From positions 1 through 48,210 of the forward strand of contig NZ_JADGIA010000011.1 in assembly GCF_019683635.1 (NCBI RefSeq): DNA of 48,210 bases. The letters run 5' to 3'. This stretch comes from Thermogemmatispora sp. Its GTDB lineage: Bacteria; Chloroflexota; Ktedonobacteria; Ktedonobacterales; Ktedonobacteraceae. Positions 34,145-43,556 of the stretch are shown piece by piece. Under the pieces are notes generated by a model. It did no database searches. It was not told the origin of the DNA and saw only the letters and a list, made by a program, of their open reading frames with translations. The position numbers and the translations under genes were made by a program. How positions within the stretch are numbered: the first letter of the stretch is position 1; each line of letters starts with the position of its first letter.

Positions 34145-34351
34145 ATGCTACCCGAAGAATCGCTCCCAAGGCGAGGGCGCCTCTGGCCCTTTGCGCTTTT
34201 GCTTATTCCTTTCCTCACTACCGTCTGTCCGGCTCTCTATAACCAGGTAGAGCCAACGCTGTTCGGCGTGCCTTTCTTCTATTGGTTCCAGATGCTCTGG
34301 ATTATTGTCACGGCTACCATCGTGGGCCTGGTGGCGCTGCTGACCGAGTAA
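34145..34351 (+). CDS. DUF3311 small membrane protein
   Basis: This 68-residue protein has two hydrophobic helices (about 13-31 and 43-65) joined by a short loop (CPALYNQVEPTLFGVPFFYW). The FPxxYNxxxPxxFGxPFFYW-like pattern and length fit DUF3311, a small partner normally encoded immediately before an SSS symporter of the MctP type. Here it is divergent from that symporter. The start is preceded by AGGAGAGAG at a somewhat long distance. It is likely a subunit or stabiliser of the permease. Confidence 0.85.
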   Translation: MLPEESLPRRGRLWPFALLLIPFLTTVCPALYNQVEPTLFGVPFFYWFQMLWIIVTATIVGLVALLTE

Positions 34352-34929
34352 CTGCCAGCAGAGAGGGTCTTCCTTCTTGCAGTGGGCTGGCTCGCTTCGA
34401 TTCGGGCAGGAGCTGGGGGGCTGTGCACCTTCGACGGCCTCCTGGTTAGGGGATCTTTTCTATCTGGCTTGCTCGTCTACCTCCTCGACAATTATTCCCG
34501 CCGGGTTCCTGTCCTCAGCGGCGACCTCGTTTGCATGCCAGTCGTTGATCCTGCTGGCAGCCGCCAGCACCCTCCTGAGCGCCGACTGCGACGCTTGCGT
34601 GGCAGTCCTCGATGTGGTATCACTTTCCTATGACACGGCCTGACAGTCTGCCAACAATAAGTCTTGATTATCGTCGACGCTCAAGAGTGCCTTGTTCTCC
34701 CACTACCGTCGGATTAGGCAATCACTACTTTTTCTTTTCTGCATGCCAGTGTTTGATACGCGGCCTCTCCCTTCAGGTAAGATTGCCCTTTCTCCTCGCT
34801 TATCGAGGGCGTAATTGCTATCACCAGCTCGATGGCAGGCAGGACTACCATCTCGCTGCTGGCCACCTTTTTTCCCTGGTTCAGTAGTATGAAGATGATG
34901 CTTCTCTTGAACAAGTATTGGAGCGAGCA
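34352..34929. other. Non-coding stretch before the S9 peptidase
   Basis: These 578 bases contain only short unsupported reading frames without ribosome sites. No tRNA, repeat or clear terminator was seen. A weak TTGATA/TAAGAT pair near 34750-34782 could drive the peptidase. Confidence 0.5.
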
Positions 34930-37140
34930 ATGTTAGAAGAGCAAGATGAAAATAAAACGGAGCCGCGTCCGGTGCCAGCACAGGTCACCGCGTCCTCTGA
35001 AGTTCCCCATCAGGCAGAGCCAGATCAGGAGGAAGCCAGTAGCACGGTCATGCAACCAGAGGTCTCAGACCCGGCAACCATCCAGGGCCAGGGCGCTGGG
35101 TCCGTCGAGGCAGCTACTGCCGCTGGAGCACCAGTCTCAGCTGCAGTTCCAGCGCCTATGAGACTGGCCTCTGTGACGGTAGAGGATCTGCTGGATCTGC
35201 AGATTGCTTCGGACCCACAGCTTTCGCCCGACCGCTCCCTGATTGCTTTCACCCTCCAGCGAAACGATCGTAGTACTCAGAGTAGTCAAAGTGCCATCTG
35301 GCTGGTTCCGAGCCGCAAAGAGGCCGCCGGTGGGGCGCGCCAGCTCACTGTCGGCGACTACCAGGATTTTGCCCCTCGCTGGTCGCCACAAGGTGATTAC
35401 TTGGCCTTCCTGAGCACTCGCCACGGCGGCCAGCCCCAGCTCTTTCTGCTCTCGCTTCATGGAGGGGAGGCACGGCAGTTGACCCACCTGCCCAACGGAG
35501 TCAGCGAGTATAGCTGGCGTCCCGATGGTCAGGCTCTGCTTGTGCATAGCCCCTGGAAACCAGCTGATGACCAGCAGACCGACCCAGGGGAGGAGCCAGC
35601 TCTCGTCTACACACGGCTTGACGAGCAGTGGGACGGTATAGGGCACTGGCATGGGCGCCGGGTACAGCTTTGGCTTGTCCCCCTGGAGGGAGAAGTGGTA
35701 CGCCTGACCGCTGAGCCAGTGCATTTGGTGCAGTCATGCTGGTCACCCGATGGTAGCGAAGTCGCTTTCTGCGCCAATCGCCGCCCGCAGCCTGACCTCA
35801 GTACCAGCATGGCCCTCTGGGTCCTGACACTGGCAACGGGACAGCTCCGCCGCCTGACCCCAGAGGAAGGGCTGGCTCAGATGCCTTCTTGGTCACCCGA
35901 TGGTCGCTATCTCGCCTACTATTATGCCCCCGATCAGACCGAGACCTGCAATATCACCCCCTGGATCGTGGCCGCCGACGGTAGCGAGGCGCCACGCCCT
36001 GTCTTTCCAGAGCAGGCCGACTACACGTGCCAGGTCACCATTACTGATGAACTACGTCCCGCCAACGAGTGGCTCATCCGCCCACAGTGGTATCCCGACA
36101 GCCGACAGCTCCTGGTGACAATCCACGAACGCGGCCAAGCCCACCTCTACCGTGTCGATCACGAGACGCAGCACATAACGCCTTTGACCAGCGGCCCCGG
36201 GCGCTACCTGAGTCCTCATCTGGCCGGCGATGGCTCGTTAATCGCTGTCGTGCGGGCTGACTGGTTTACACCAGGCGATATCTGGTCCTTGGGAGGCGAT
36301 GGTTCGCAGCCGCAGCGTCTGACGGGTGTCAATGAGCGCTTTCTACGCAGCCATCAGCTGATTCGCCCGCGACGCCTGACCTGGCAGGCCACTGATGGGC
36401 TGACAATCGAGGGCTGGCTCTATCTGCCACCGCTGGCTGCTGGCCAGCGGGCTCCGCTGATTCTGGCCGTCCACGGTGGTCCAAGCTGCGCCTGGGGCGA
36501 CGCCTATGTCCACGAGTTCCAGGTACTAACCGGCCAGGGCTTCGCCGTTTTGGCCGCCAATCCGCGCGGCAGCGACGGGTACGGCGAGGCTTTTCGCCGC
36601 CGCATTCTCAATGATTGGGGAGGCAAGGATCTGGGCGATCTGCTGGCCGGTCTGGATTATGTGATCAGCACCACTCCTATTGATGAGAAGCGCCTGGGCA
36701 TCACTGGCCTGAGCTACGGTGGCTATATGACTGCCTGGGCCATTACTCAAACGACGCGCTTTAAGGCCGCGGTCAGCCGCAACCCGGTGACCTACTTACC
36801 GCTCTGTCGCTTGCTCTCGGACCAGGCCCTCTGGTTTGACCTGGCGATGGGCGGCGCTGGCGAGGAGCGCCTCCTTGAACGCTCACCACTGGCTTTCATA
36901 GACCGCATCACGACGCCTCTGCTGCTCCTGCACGCCGGCGATGACCTGCGCTGTCCATTCAGCGAGTCGCTGCAGCTGTTTACCGCCTTGCGCAAACGCC
37001 GCCAGATTGTCGAGCTGGTGCGCTATCCGGGAACCAGCCATACAATGGATTGGCCAACGGTTGGCACACCGGTTCAGCGCTGTGATCGATTGCGCCGTAC
37101 GTTGGAGTGGTTTCAGCGTTTTCTGCTGCAGGAAGGATAG
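34930..37140 (+). CDS. S9-family prolyl oligopeptidase / acylaminoacyl-peptidase
   Basis: This 736-residue serine peptidase has an N-terminal beta-propeller (about 85-465) with WD40-like repeats such as QLSPDRSLIAF, RWSPQGDYLAFLS and SWSPDGRYLAYYY. The C-terminal alpha/beta-hydrolase domain carries the triad S595 in GLSYGGY, D672 in HAGDD and H704 in YPGTSH. The oxyanion-loop region HGGPSCAW is also visible. The first 80 residues are an acidic, Pro/Ala/Glu-rich extension of unknown role, without a signal peptide, so the enzyme is probably cytoplasmic. The ATG at 34930 with GGAG six bases before it is preferred to the TTG at 34918. It may trim peptides imported for growth, with the two permeases downstream. 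Confidence 0.92.
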   Translation: MLEEQDENKTEPRPVPAQVTASSEVPHQAEPDQEEASSTVMQPEVSDPATIQGQGAGSVEAATAAGAPVSAAVPAPMRLASVTVEDLLDLQIASDPQLSPDRSLIAFTLQRNDRSTQSSQSAIWLVPSRKEAAGGARQLTVGDYQDFAPRWSPQGDYLAFLSTRHGGQPQLFLLSLHGGEARQLTHLPNGVSEYSWRPDGQALLVHSPWKPADDQQTDPGEEPALVYTRLDEQWDGIGHWHGRRVQLWLVPLEGEVVRLTAEPVHLVQSCWSPDGSEVAFCANRRPQPDLSTSMALWVLTLATGQLRRLTPEEGLAQMPSWSPDGRYLAYYYAPDQTETCNITPWIVAADGSEAPRPVFPEQADYTCQVTITDELRPANEWLIRPQWYPDSRQLLVTIHERGQAHLYRVDHETQHITPLTSGPGRYLSPHLAGDGSLIAVVRADWFTPGDIWSLGGDGSQPQRLTGVNERFLRSHQLIRPRRLTWQATDGLTIEGWLYLPPLAAGQRAPLILAVHGGPSCAWGDAYVHEFQVLTGQGFAVLAANPRGSDGYGEAFRRRILNDWGGKDLGDLLAGLDYVISTTPIDEKRLGITGLSYGGYMTAWAITQTTRFKAAVSRNPVTYLPLCRLLSDQALWFDLAMGGAGEERLLERSPLAFIDRITTPLLLLHAGDDLRCPFSESLQLFTALRKRRQIVELVRYPGTSHTMDWPTVGTPVQRCDRLRRTLEWFQRFLLQEG

Positions 37141-37203
37141 ATTGCAGAGCGCTAATGCTCGCAGAGAGACAAAGATCCGGCCCTTCTCGGCGGCGGAGCG
37201 GCA

Positions 37204-37236
37204 GCGCGAGGGGGAGCCAGACTCTTCCCCTCGCGC
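37204..37236. terminator. GC-rich hairpin between convergent genes
   Basis: A perfect 10-bp stem GCGCGAGGGG (37204-37213) with CCCCTCGCGC (37227-37236) and a 13-nt loop lies between the peptidase stop and the convergent membrane-protein stop. T-tracts are absent on both sides, so it is a likely but atypical terminator. Confidence 0.5.
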
Positions 37237-37295
37237 ACCTGCAGATTTGTCCAGCAGCATCCTGGATGAGTGCCGTTCAAGGGCGTCACACAGGC

Positions 37296-37697
37296 CTAGC
37301 GACCCGGCAAGAAGATGAGGACCATGCAGACAAGAGCCGCGAGCGCCAAGAGCAGGCAGTAGATTCCCCCCAGCAGGCGCGAGAGAGTCTGAGAGCTTGG
37401 ACTCCAGCCTAGGCTCCGCCAGGCCGCTGCGCCAGACACGAGGATAATGCCTAGCAGGAGAAGAAAGGCCAGCACACGGCCCTCGACACTCTCAACAGTA
37501 CTGCCAGTCAGCAACACCAGCGGCGTGGCGACCGCCGAGAAAAGGAGAATACCCGCGACGATATCGAGGGCCGCCATACCCAGAAAGCCGGCCTCATCGA
37601 AACGATAGTAGCGTAAGCGCCCTGTGGCCCTGACAAGGGCCACCAATGCTGCAATATACACGAGCAGGCTGAGCAGGATAAACAGAAATATAGACAT
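37296..37697 (-). CDS. Small four-helix membrane protein, unknown
   Basis: I do not recognise the family. From the preferred ATG at 37697 it is 133 residues with four hydrophobic helices: about 3-22, 37-60, 72-95 and 108-128. The frame continues upstream to 37964, but that extension is Ser/Arg/Cys-rich with no membrane or domain features. A GAGG lies almost against the chosen ATG, so the start is uncertain. It is convergent with the peptidase and divergent from the first APC permease. Confidence 0.6.
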   Translation of the reverse strand: MSIFLFILLSLLVYIAALVALVRATGRLRYYRFDEAGFLGMAALDIVAGILLFSAVATPLVLLTGSTVESVEGRVLAFLLLLGIILVSGAAAWRSLGWSPSSQTLSRLLGGIYCLLLALAALVCMVLIFLPGR

Positions 37698-38011
37698 ACC
37701 TCGCGTTAGAACAGAAACTTCCTTGGTGGAGTGTCCTTCTCTACAAGTGCTTTCTTGCCCTATGAAACTGAAACTAAGTTCACTAGAGTAGACGCGTGAG
37801 CAACGCTCTGGGTTTCTAGTGGCCCTCTTTTTCTCTAGATACTTGCTGGCAGGTAGCCCAGCAATGCCGCTCTGATCTCTAGAGCTAGAGCTGCTCACAG
37901 TCCCGGAATTGCCGGCCAAGCAACGAGGAGCCTCCTGGCTTCCTGTAGTTCTGAACTTTACCATCCCTATGCAATCTATCTTGAGCGCATGGGATAAGAT
38001 ACCCTAAAGCA

Positions 38012-38039
38012 TTGACATTTTGGTATATAAAGGTAGACT
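38012..38039 (+). promoter_or_regulatory. Promoter for the first APC permease
   Basis: A consensus TTGACA (38012-38017), 16-bp spacer and TAGACT (38034-38039) lie about 70 bases before the start. A TATATAA inside the spacer adds AT-richness. The remainder of the divergent gap 37698-38106 shows no gene. Confidence 0.6.
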
Positions 38040-38106
38040 TCTATTAAAAGCTCTGCTTTAGTCTCTCCCTGCCAGGAGGCAACGATAAAAGAAAGGAAGG
38101 GACCTT

Positions 38107-39615
38107 ATGGAAGTGGAAAGTTCTGCTGCCCAGCTAGCAACACACCCACCATCAGGAAGCGCATTACCTTCCGAGCACTACGTGGAACGGGTGATGCCTC
38201 CTGTCCTCAGCAAGTTGGACATGACGGCTATCTTCTTTGCAGCTATCTTCTACTTAACGAACAGTGCCACAGCGGCTGCTGCCGGCGTAGTCTCCTTCCT
38301 CTACTGGCTGATCTGCGGAGTAGCCTTCTTTCTTCCCTGTGTCTTGAGTACGGCGCAGCTGGGCCTGTTGTTTCCCCACGAGGGCGCTCTCTACAACTGG
38401 ACCTATCGCACCCTGGGAACTTTCTGGGGTTTCTTTGCTGCCTTCTGTGCCTGGCTCCCAGGCATTCTAGCCCTCGTCAGCGGCTTCGGCACAGCCATCA
38501 CTTATCTCCAAGGTTTGCACGATGGCTGGCTGACCGCCCCCTGGCAACAGGGAGTGGTACTAGCCTTTCTCATTCTCCTGGGCACTGTCCTGACCGTGCA
38601 GCCACTGCGTGTGTTGCAAGGAGTACTGAATGTCACAGTGAGCTTGCTCCTGCTGGCAGTGCTCTTGATCACCGTGGCGACTTTCGCCTGGCTCATCACA
38701 GGTCACGCACCAGCCACCAGTTTTAATCATCTGGACGACTGGCAACCAGGACCAGCCAACTTTGTGCTCTTCGGCTTTCTCATCCAATCTTACCTGGGCA
38801 CTGAGGTCCCTCTGGCGATGGCCGGTGAAATCCGCCCCGAGCAACGCAGGCAAGTGATTCGCTCCCATTTGCGTTGGGGCAGCCTGCTTGTTGTTGCCAG
38901 CTACCTTGTGACCACTCTTGCAGTACTTGTGGTTCGCGGCCCGCAGGGAGCCTCTGATCCTGTTGTCTTCATTAGCCTGGTTGATCAGGCTCTGGGAAGA
39001 ATCGCAGGCAATGTGACGGCAGTCTGCCTGCTCTGCTTCTTCGTGATCGCCCCTTTGATTTACAATTACACCTTTGCGCGCTTGTTACTGGTTGCAGCCA
39101 TCGATGGGCATCTGCCGACGAGTCTGGCCAAGCTGAATCGCGCACGCGCTCCAGCCAACGCCATTTACTTCCAGTCGGCGGTGGCTCTGGTTTTTACCGC
39201 CCTCAGCTATTTCGCCCTTCCCTACCTTTTCCCCATTGGTCAGCCTGCCGACCTGTCGACTATCATTTTCACGGTCTCCCTGGCCGCGCTGACTCTGGTC
39301 TGGCTCACCTCGATCCCTTTTCTCTTTATCGACGTGCTCGTGGTCGCACGGCGTCAGCCAGCGCTCTTCCACAAGTATCGTATTCTCCCTTTACCTCTGT
39401 TCTGGGTACTCGCCTTGTTGGGGACCCTCTCCTGCCTGCTGGCCAGTGTGGATACGTTGCTGAATTCCTGGATTCCTGATCTGCTGACCCCCACGGCCTG
39501 GTGGCTGGCAGTCGGTGGCACAACCCTCGCCTGTCTTACCCTGGGATTGCTGGGCAGTATGGTGGCACGCGGCGAGGCAAGCTGGGAGCGCTGGCGGGGA
39601 CAGGCCGGCTTATAA
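38107..39615 (+). CDS. APC-family amino-acid permease
   Basis: This 502-residue membrane protein has about 12 hydrophobic helices. The early LSKLDMTAIFFAAIFY segment and the HEGALYNWTYRTLG loop fit the APC superfamily consensus for helices 1-3. The EVPLAMAGEIRPEQRR stretch corresponds to the conserved loop after helix 6. The substrate is unknown, probably an amino acid or amine. The ATG at 38107 has GGAAGGG five bases upstream. A second APC permease follows 149 bases later with its own promoter candidate. Confidence 0.88.
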   Translation: MEVESSAAQLATHPPSGSALPSEHYVERVMPPVLSKLDMTAIFFAAIFYLTNSATAAAAGVVSFLYWLICGVAFFLPCVLSTAQLGLLFPHEGALYNWTYRTLGTFWGFFAAFCAWLPGILALVSGFGTAITYLQGLHDGWLTAPWQQGVVLAFLILLGTVLTVQPLRVLQGVLNVTVSLLLLAVLLITVATFAWLITGHAPATSFNHLDDWQPGPANFVLFGFLIQSYLGTEVPLAMAGEIRPEQRRQVIRSHLRWGSLLVVASYLVTTLAVLVVRGPQGASDPVVFISLVDQALGRIAGNVTAVCLLCFFVIAPLIYNYTFARLLLVAAIDGHLPTSLAKLNRARAPANAIYFQSAVALVFTALSYFALPYLFPIGQPADLSTIIFTVSLAALTLVWLTSIPFLFIDVLVVARRQPALFHKYRILPLPLFWVLALLGTLSCLLASVDTLLNSWIPDLLTPTAWWLAVGGTTLACLTLGLLGSMVARGEASWERWRGQAGL

Positions 39616-39702
39616 TCCGCGAAAGAGAAGGCAGACAGGCGGCTCATAGGGAAGCAAGCGCCCATCTCGCAGTGAGCGGACAGCTTGCCCTCCCTGCTTT
39701 CT

Positions 39703-39739
39703 TTGACTATCTGTCCAGGTTCGGCTGATGATACCGAAC
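39703..39739 (+). promoter_or_regulatory. Promoter and inverted repeat before the second APC permease
   Basis: TTGACT (39703-39708), 18-bp spacer and GATGAT (39727-39732) form a plausible promoter. The inverted repeat GTTCGG-N9-CCGAAC (39719-39739) covers its -10 region, as expected of an operator. Both are visual calls. Confidence 0.45.
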
Positions 39740-39764
39740 AAGATCAATCTTAAGGAGGCTTGCG

Positions 39765-41327
39765 ATGTTAGAGCAGCAACCGCTCATGTTGAGCGAGGCA
39801 GCCCAGAGAGAGAAGCGTAAGCTGCGCAAGGAGCTGTCGCTCTTCTTCATGGTCTGTTTTACCTTGACAGCCATGATCAATATCGATACGCTGGGGGCCG
39901 TCTCCTCCCAGGGAGGCCAGGTTTTCCCCTGGTTGCTGATTACAGCTCTTACGTTTCTGATTCCGTATGGTCTGCTGACGGCGGAGCTGGGTAGCACTTT
40001 CCCGGAGGAGGGTGGCATCTATGTCTGGTGCAAGCTGGCCGGCGGGCGCTTCTTTGCAGCCATTGCTTCGATCTTCTACTGGGTCTCTAATCCACTCTGG
40101 GTCGGCGGTACCCTGGCTGTGACCACTATCGCTGCTTTGAAGACGTTCTGGTTCGGGAACAGCGATTTGCTCTTCGGTGGGAGCAAAGTTAGCGATGCAA
40201 TCGTTGAGATATTGATCGCTCTGATCTTTATCTGGTTCACGACCTGGAGTGCAATCGTCTCTCTGCGCATCGGGAAGTGGTTCTCGACGATCGGGATTAT
40301 TTTGAAGCTCTCCCTGCTGGGGCTGTTTGTGATTCTGGCTTTGGCTTTCTTTTTCGGGGGCAAGGCGAGCGGCGCTCACATGAGCTGGACAGACCTGCTG
40401 CCGACGACGAATCTGGGGCTCATTTTCAGCAGCATTATTCCGGTGCTGGTCTTCAATTGGGCCGGCTTTGAGCTGCAGAACGGAGCCGGTGAGGAGATGT
40501 TTGAGCCTCAGCGCGATGTCCCTCGCTCACTGCTTCGCGCCGGCGTGATTGGGGTATTGGCCTATGCAATCCCGATTCTGGTGATCCTGTTAGCGCTGCC
40601 GAAAAATCAGCTCTCCAACGTTGGGGGCTTCCTCGATGCCTACCAGGTGGTGGCGAGCGTTTTGCCCGCTCCAGTGGCGACGGCCCTCGGCTGGTTGATC
40701 GCCCTGGCCCTGATTCTGACTTTAGCCAGCGCCGGCGGCACCTGGCTGATGGGAGCCGATCGCACCTATGCGGTGACGGCTCTCGACGGGGCCGCTCCGC
40801 TGGTCCTGGGACGCTTCAGCGCTCGCTTCGGTACCCCTCTGGCCACGAACTTGCTTTCGGGCACGGTGGCAACAGTGGCGATGGTGGCAGCGATTCTGGT
40901 GACAGCTTTCGGTTCCGGCGAGCTGTCAACGCTGTTCTCATTGGTACTGGGCTTCACAATTTCGACAACGGCTCTCTCCTATGCGTTCATCTTCATCTCC
41001 TACATTGTCCTGCGTTACAAGTATCCAGAGGTGAAGCGCCCTTATCGGGTGCCCGGGGGCATGGTTGGTCCCTGGATCGTAACCTTGCTGGCTCTAGCGT
41101 CAGTGCTGGTGACAGCCTATTTTACCTTGGTCCCTACGGACGAAACGGTCAGCGGCTACCAGATCAGTCGCTTGACCTATGAGTTGACTCAGCTGCTGCC
41201 GATCGCGATTGTCTTGCTGGTGGCTGTGGTCTTCTATCTGTGGGGCCGCTTTGAGCAGCAACGCTCGACCCTTGGAAGTGTCTCCGGCGAACTAGTGACC
41301 GACGAGGCCGCCTCCAGCACCAACTAA
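39765..41327 (+). CDS. APC-family amino-acid transporter
   Basis: This 520-residue protein has about 12 membrane helices. FPEEGGIYVWCKLAGG and the FNWAGFELQNGAGEEM segment after helix 6 resemble the glutamate:GABA antiporter-like branch of the APC superfamily. GADRTYAVTALDGAAP is the usual intracellular loop. Its polar C-terminal tail is short. AAGGAGG lies six bases before the ATG. It differs too much from the upstream permease to be a recent duplicate. Exchange of amino acids is likely; the specific substrate is not readable. Confidence 0.88.
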   Translation: MLEQQPLMLSEAAQREKRKLRKELSLFFMVCFTLTAMINIDTLGAVSSQGGQVFPWLLITALTFLIPYGLLTAELGSTFPEEGGIYVWCKLAGGRFFAAIASIFYWVSNPLWVGGTLAVTTIAALKTFWFGNSDLLFGGSKVSDAIVEILIALIFIWFTTWSAIVSLRIGKWFSTIGIILKLSLLGLFVILALAFFFGGKASGAHMSWTDLLPTTNLGLIFSSIIPVLVFNWAGFELQNGAGEEMFEPQRDVPRSLLRAGVIGVLAYAIPILVILLALPKNQLSNVGGFLDAYQVVASVLPAPVATALGWLIALALILTLASAGGTWLMGADRTYAVTALDGAAPLVLGRFSARFGTPLATNLLSGTVATVAMVAAILVTAFGSGELSTLFSLVLGFTISTTALSYAFIFISYIVLRYKYPEVKRPYRVPGGMVGPWIVTLLALASVLVTAYFTLVPTDETVSGYQISRLTYELTQLLPIAIVLLVAVVFYLWGRFEQQRSTLGSVSGELVTDEAASSTN

Positions 41328-41372
41328 TAGCTCACGCGGCAGAGGACAGGCTCTGACCTCGCTTTGTCAGGA

Positions 41373-41441
41373 AGAGGGGAGCGGTCGCCAGCAGCCGCCA
41401 TGTCAGTGGCGGGCGGCTCCCTGGCCGCTCTCCTCTCTTTT
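41373..41441 (+). terminator. Nested-hairpin terminator after the APC permease
   Basis: A 12-bp stem (AGAGGGGAGCGG 41373-41384 with CCGCTCTCCTCT 41425-41436, one G-U pair) encloses a second stem (GCCGCC 41394-41399, GGCGGC 41412-41417). It ends in CTTTT (41437-41441). Confidence 0.78.
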
Positions 41442-41564
41442 GAGGGCGACGGCACTGCAGAGGACAGGGGACCAGTCAAGCGCTGACCCACCAGCGGTGT
41501 GGTAGGGGCTAGTGACCGGTCCCCGATCTTCTATTCTGTGCTCAGAAGAGCCGTCAGCGCCCTC

Positions 41565-42599
41565 TCAGGCCCCCTCCGGCACCAGAATGCCCCGCCCGTG
41601 CAGGCGCCCACTCTCCAGATCGTGAATGGCGTCGAGAGCCGCCTCCAGCGGATAGACCGCCGTATGCAGCCGGACCTTCCCCTGCGCTGTCAGGGCCATT
41701 AGCTCGACCAGATCGTTGTAGGTACCGACCAGGTTGCCGATAAAGTTGATCTCGGTCGAGATAATATCAATGGTCGGCACGACCAGACGGCCCCCATAGC
41801 CGATGACATAGTAGTAGCCGGCACGGCGCAGCATAGCAATTCCGCTCTCCAGAGCACCACCCTCGCCCACGAAATCCAGGATTACCTCGGCACCCTGACC
41901 CTCGGTGATTTCGCGCACTCTGGTTACTTCACCTCCATCGGCCAGCACCGTGTGATCCGCTCCCCAGCCGCGCGCCAGTTCCAGGGCCTCCGCCGACTTG
42001 TCGACAACGATCACCTCGGCAGGGGTTAGGGCTCTGAGACACTGCACACCAATATGGCCCAACCCTCCAGCTCCGATAACCACAGCCTTGGTGCCAGGAT
42101 AAAGGATCGGTACGGCCTTCTTGACGGCGTGGTAGGCCGTCAGACCGGCATCAGCCAGGGCGGCAATATCTTTGGGCGCCAGCGAGGGATCAAGCTTGAC
42201 CACTGCGCGCGCCGTGGTCTTGAGGAAGGTGGCCATACCCCCATCTGTTGAAATCCCTGGGAAGGCTGAGTTGGCGCAGTGCATGTCGTTCCCGGCACGG
42301 CAAGCCCGGCAGAAGCCACAGGTAATGAGCGGATGCACAATGACCGTGTCGCCAACGGCGACGGTGCTGACCGCTGAACCCACGGCATGCACCCAGCCGG
42401 CGTTTTCGTGCCCTAGCGTATAAGGCAGCGTTACGCCCGATTTCTCGACCCATTGTCCTTCAATAATGTGCAGATCAGTGCGACAGAGGCCGGCCCCCCC
42501 AATGCGTACAATGACGTCGAAGGGGCCACTGATAGTTGGCTCAGGTACCTCTTCAACCACTGGTGATTGATTATAGGCATGGAGACGAACGGCTTTCAT
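41565..42599 (-). CDS. Zinc-dependent alcohol dehydrogenase
   Basis: This 344-residue medium-chain dehydrogenase has catalytic-zinc ligands C39 and H64-E65 (GHENAGW). The structural zinc site is C94, C97, C100 and C108. The Rossmann motif GAGGLGHIG (176-184) is followed by an acidic residue in VIVVDKS, which favours NAD over NADP. Its start overlaps the DUF59 stop as ATGA, so translation is coupled. The amidohydrolase-DUF59-ADH order is the one that accompanies propane-type monooxygenases, where this enzyme oxidises the resulting alcohol. Oxidation of 2-propanol or a related alcohol is inferred from this context. Confidence 0.9.
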   Translation of the reverse strand: MKAVRLHAYNQSPVVEEVPEPTISGPFDVIVRIGGAGLCRTDLHIIEGQWVEKSGVTLPYTLGHENAGWVHAVGSAVSTVAVGDTVIVHPLITCGFCRACRAGNDMHCANSAFPGISTDGGMATFLKTTARAVVKLDPSLAPKDIAALADAGLTAYHAVKKAVPILYPGTKAVVIGAGGLGHIGVQCLRALTPAEVIVVDKSAEALELARGWGADHTVLADGGEVTRVREITEGQGAEVILDFVGEGGALESGIAMLRRAGYYYVIGYGGRLVVPTIDIISTEINFIGNLVGTYNDLVELMALTAQGKVRLHTAVYPLEAALDAIHDLESGRLHGRGILVPEGA

Positions 42600-43405
42600 A
42601 GGGGATTCTCTCCTTCTTCGTTATGCGCTGTCTCTGCGCTAGCGTGCTGGTAACGAGTGCGAAAGAGAGCGCTGCACATGGCCGTATTGAAGAGCAGGCT
42701 CAGACGCACAGAGCGCAGGCGACGCAGAAAGCCCTGAAGCTCACCGGCAGGTATAGGCTCCCCTTGCTCGTTGACAAAGAGGGGGCCGCCCACCCGCAAT
42801 ACTCCCAGAGTCTGCCCCCGCTCCACATAGGCTCGGGCAGACCTGCCCAGCGTCGGTAACTGCAAGGTGGCCCCGGGTAGACACACGCAGGCCACATCAG
42901 CCTCCTCATCCCAAGAGAGATCTTCCAGACGCCGCGTCCTCAGCACTTCCTCACTTAGGCCGGCTCGCAGCAAACGACGCAGTAGGAGATCCTGACGCAT
43001 CAGAAAACCCTTGCGCAGGAAGGTGCGACGCAATTCCTGCAAGTCGCTGTCCGTCGTGACCTCATCGGGAAAAGCTGCAGCAAAGCTGAGGCCACGATTG
43101 ACCGCCGCCGAGATGGCTTCTCCTTCACAGTGGTCGAGTAGATGCACCTGAACGCTGCTCACCCCTGGTACGCTTCGCGCTCTCTCAGCCAGGTCCGAGG
43201 CCATCAGATAGGCAAAGTTGGGCGCGCACCAGAAGGTCGGTAGCTTCAAAAAGATGTCAACCTTCGTTCCGCTGATTTCAATACGGTCGACGAAACCCAG
43301 GCGCACCAGGGGCGTATCTAGCTCGGGATCAAGGACATCGGCGATGGCCGCCCAGACCTGCTCTGGCCTTACGAGGGGAGCGCCCACGGCTCCTTGGATG
43401 GGCAT
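42596..43405 (-). CDS. DUF59 (MIP18-type) metal-sulfur assembly protein
   Basis: This 269-residue protein opens with a DUF59 domain (about 14-92). The domain includes VLDPELDTPLV, VRLGFVDRI and the cysteine in TFWCAPNF (C60), the usual place for the conserved cysteine of this fold. Residues 93-269 are a longer region of unknown function (with FLRKGFLMRQDLLLRRLL) seen in monooxygenase-cluster relatives. It probably helps metal-centre maturation. The ATG at 43405 is chosen for AGGAGGAG eight bases upstream; the frame extends to 43543 with an implausible Cys/Arg-rich extension. Confidence 0.82.
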   Translation of the reverse strand: MPIQGAVGAPLVRPEQVWAAIADVLDPELDTPLVRLGFVDRIEISGTKVDIFLKLPTFWCAPNFAYLMASDLAERARSVPGVSSVQVHLLDHCEGEAISAAVNRGLSFAAAFPDEVTTDSDLQELRRTFLRKGFLMRQDLLLRRLLRAGLSEEVLRTRRLEDLSWDEEADVACVCLPGATLQLPTLGRSARAYVERGQTLGVLRVGGPLFVNEQGEPIPAGELQGFLRRLRSVRLSLLFNTAMCSALFRTRYQHASAETAHNEEGENPL

Positions 43406-43556
43406 AGTTCGTTCTCCTCCTGTTCTTGCCATCGATAGAGCCCATACATTCGGAGAGCGGCAGCCAGAACAGCAGCTGCACTGGTAGCGATAGCTCCTGG
43501 CAATCAAGCCGGGCTCTGCCCGCCGTCTGAGCTGTCCGGCCACCGCTCAGCATCGC

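Noticed and set aside
34377..34643. 88-codon plus-strand frame after DUF3311
   Set aside because: No ribosome site, Ser/Ala/Cys-rich composition and competing frames of equal quality.
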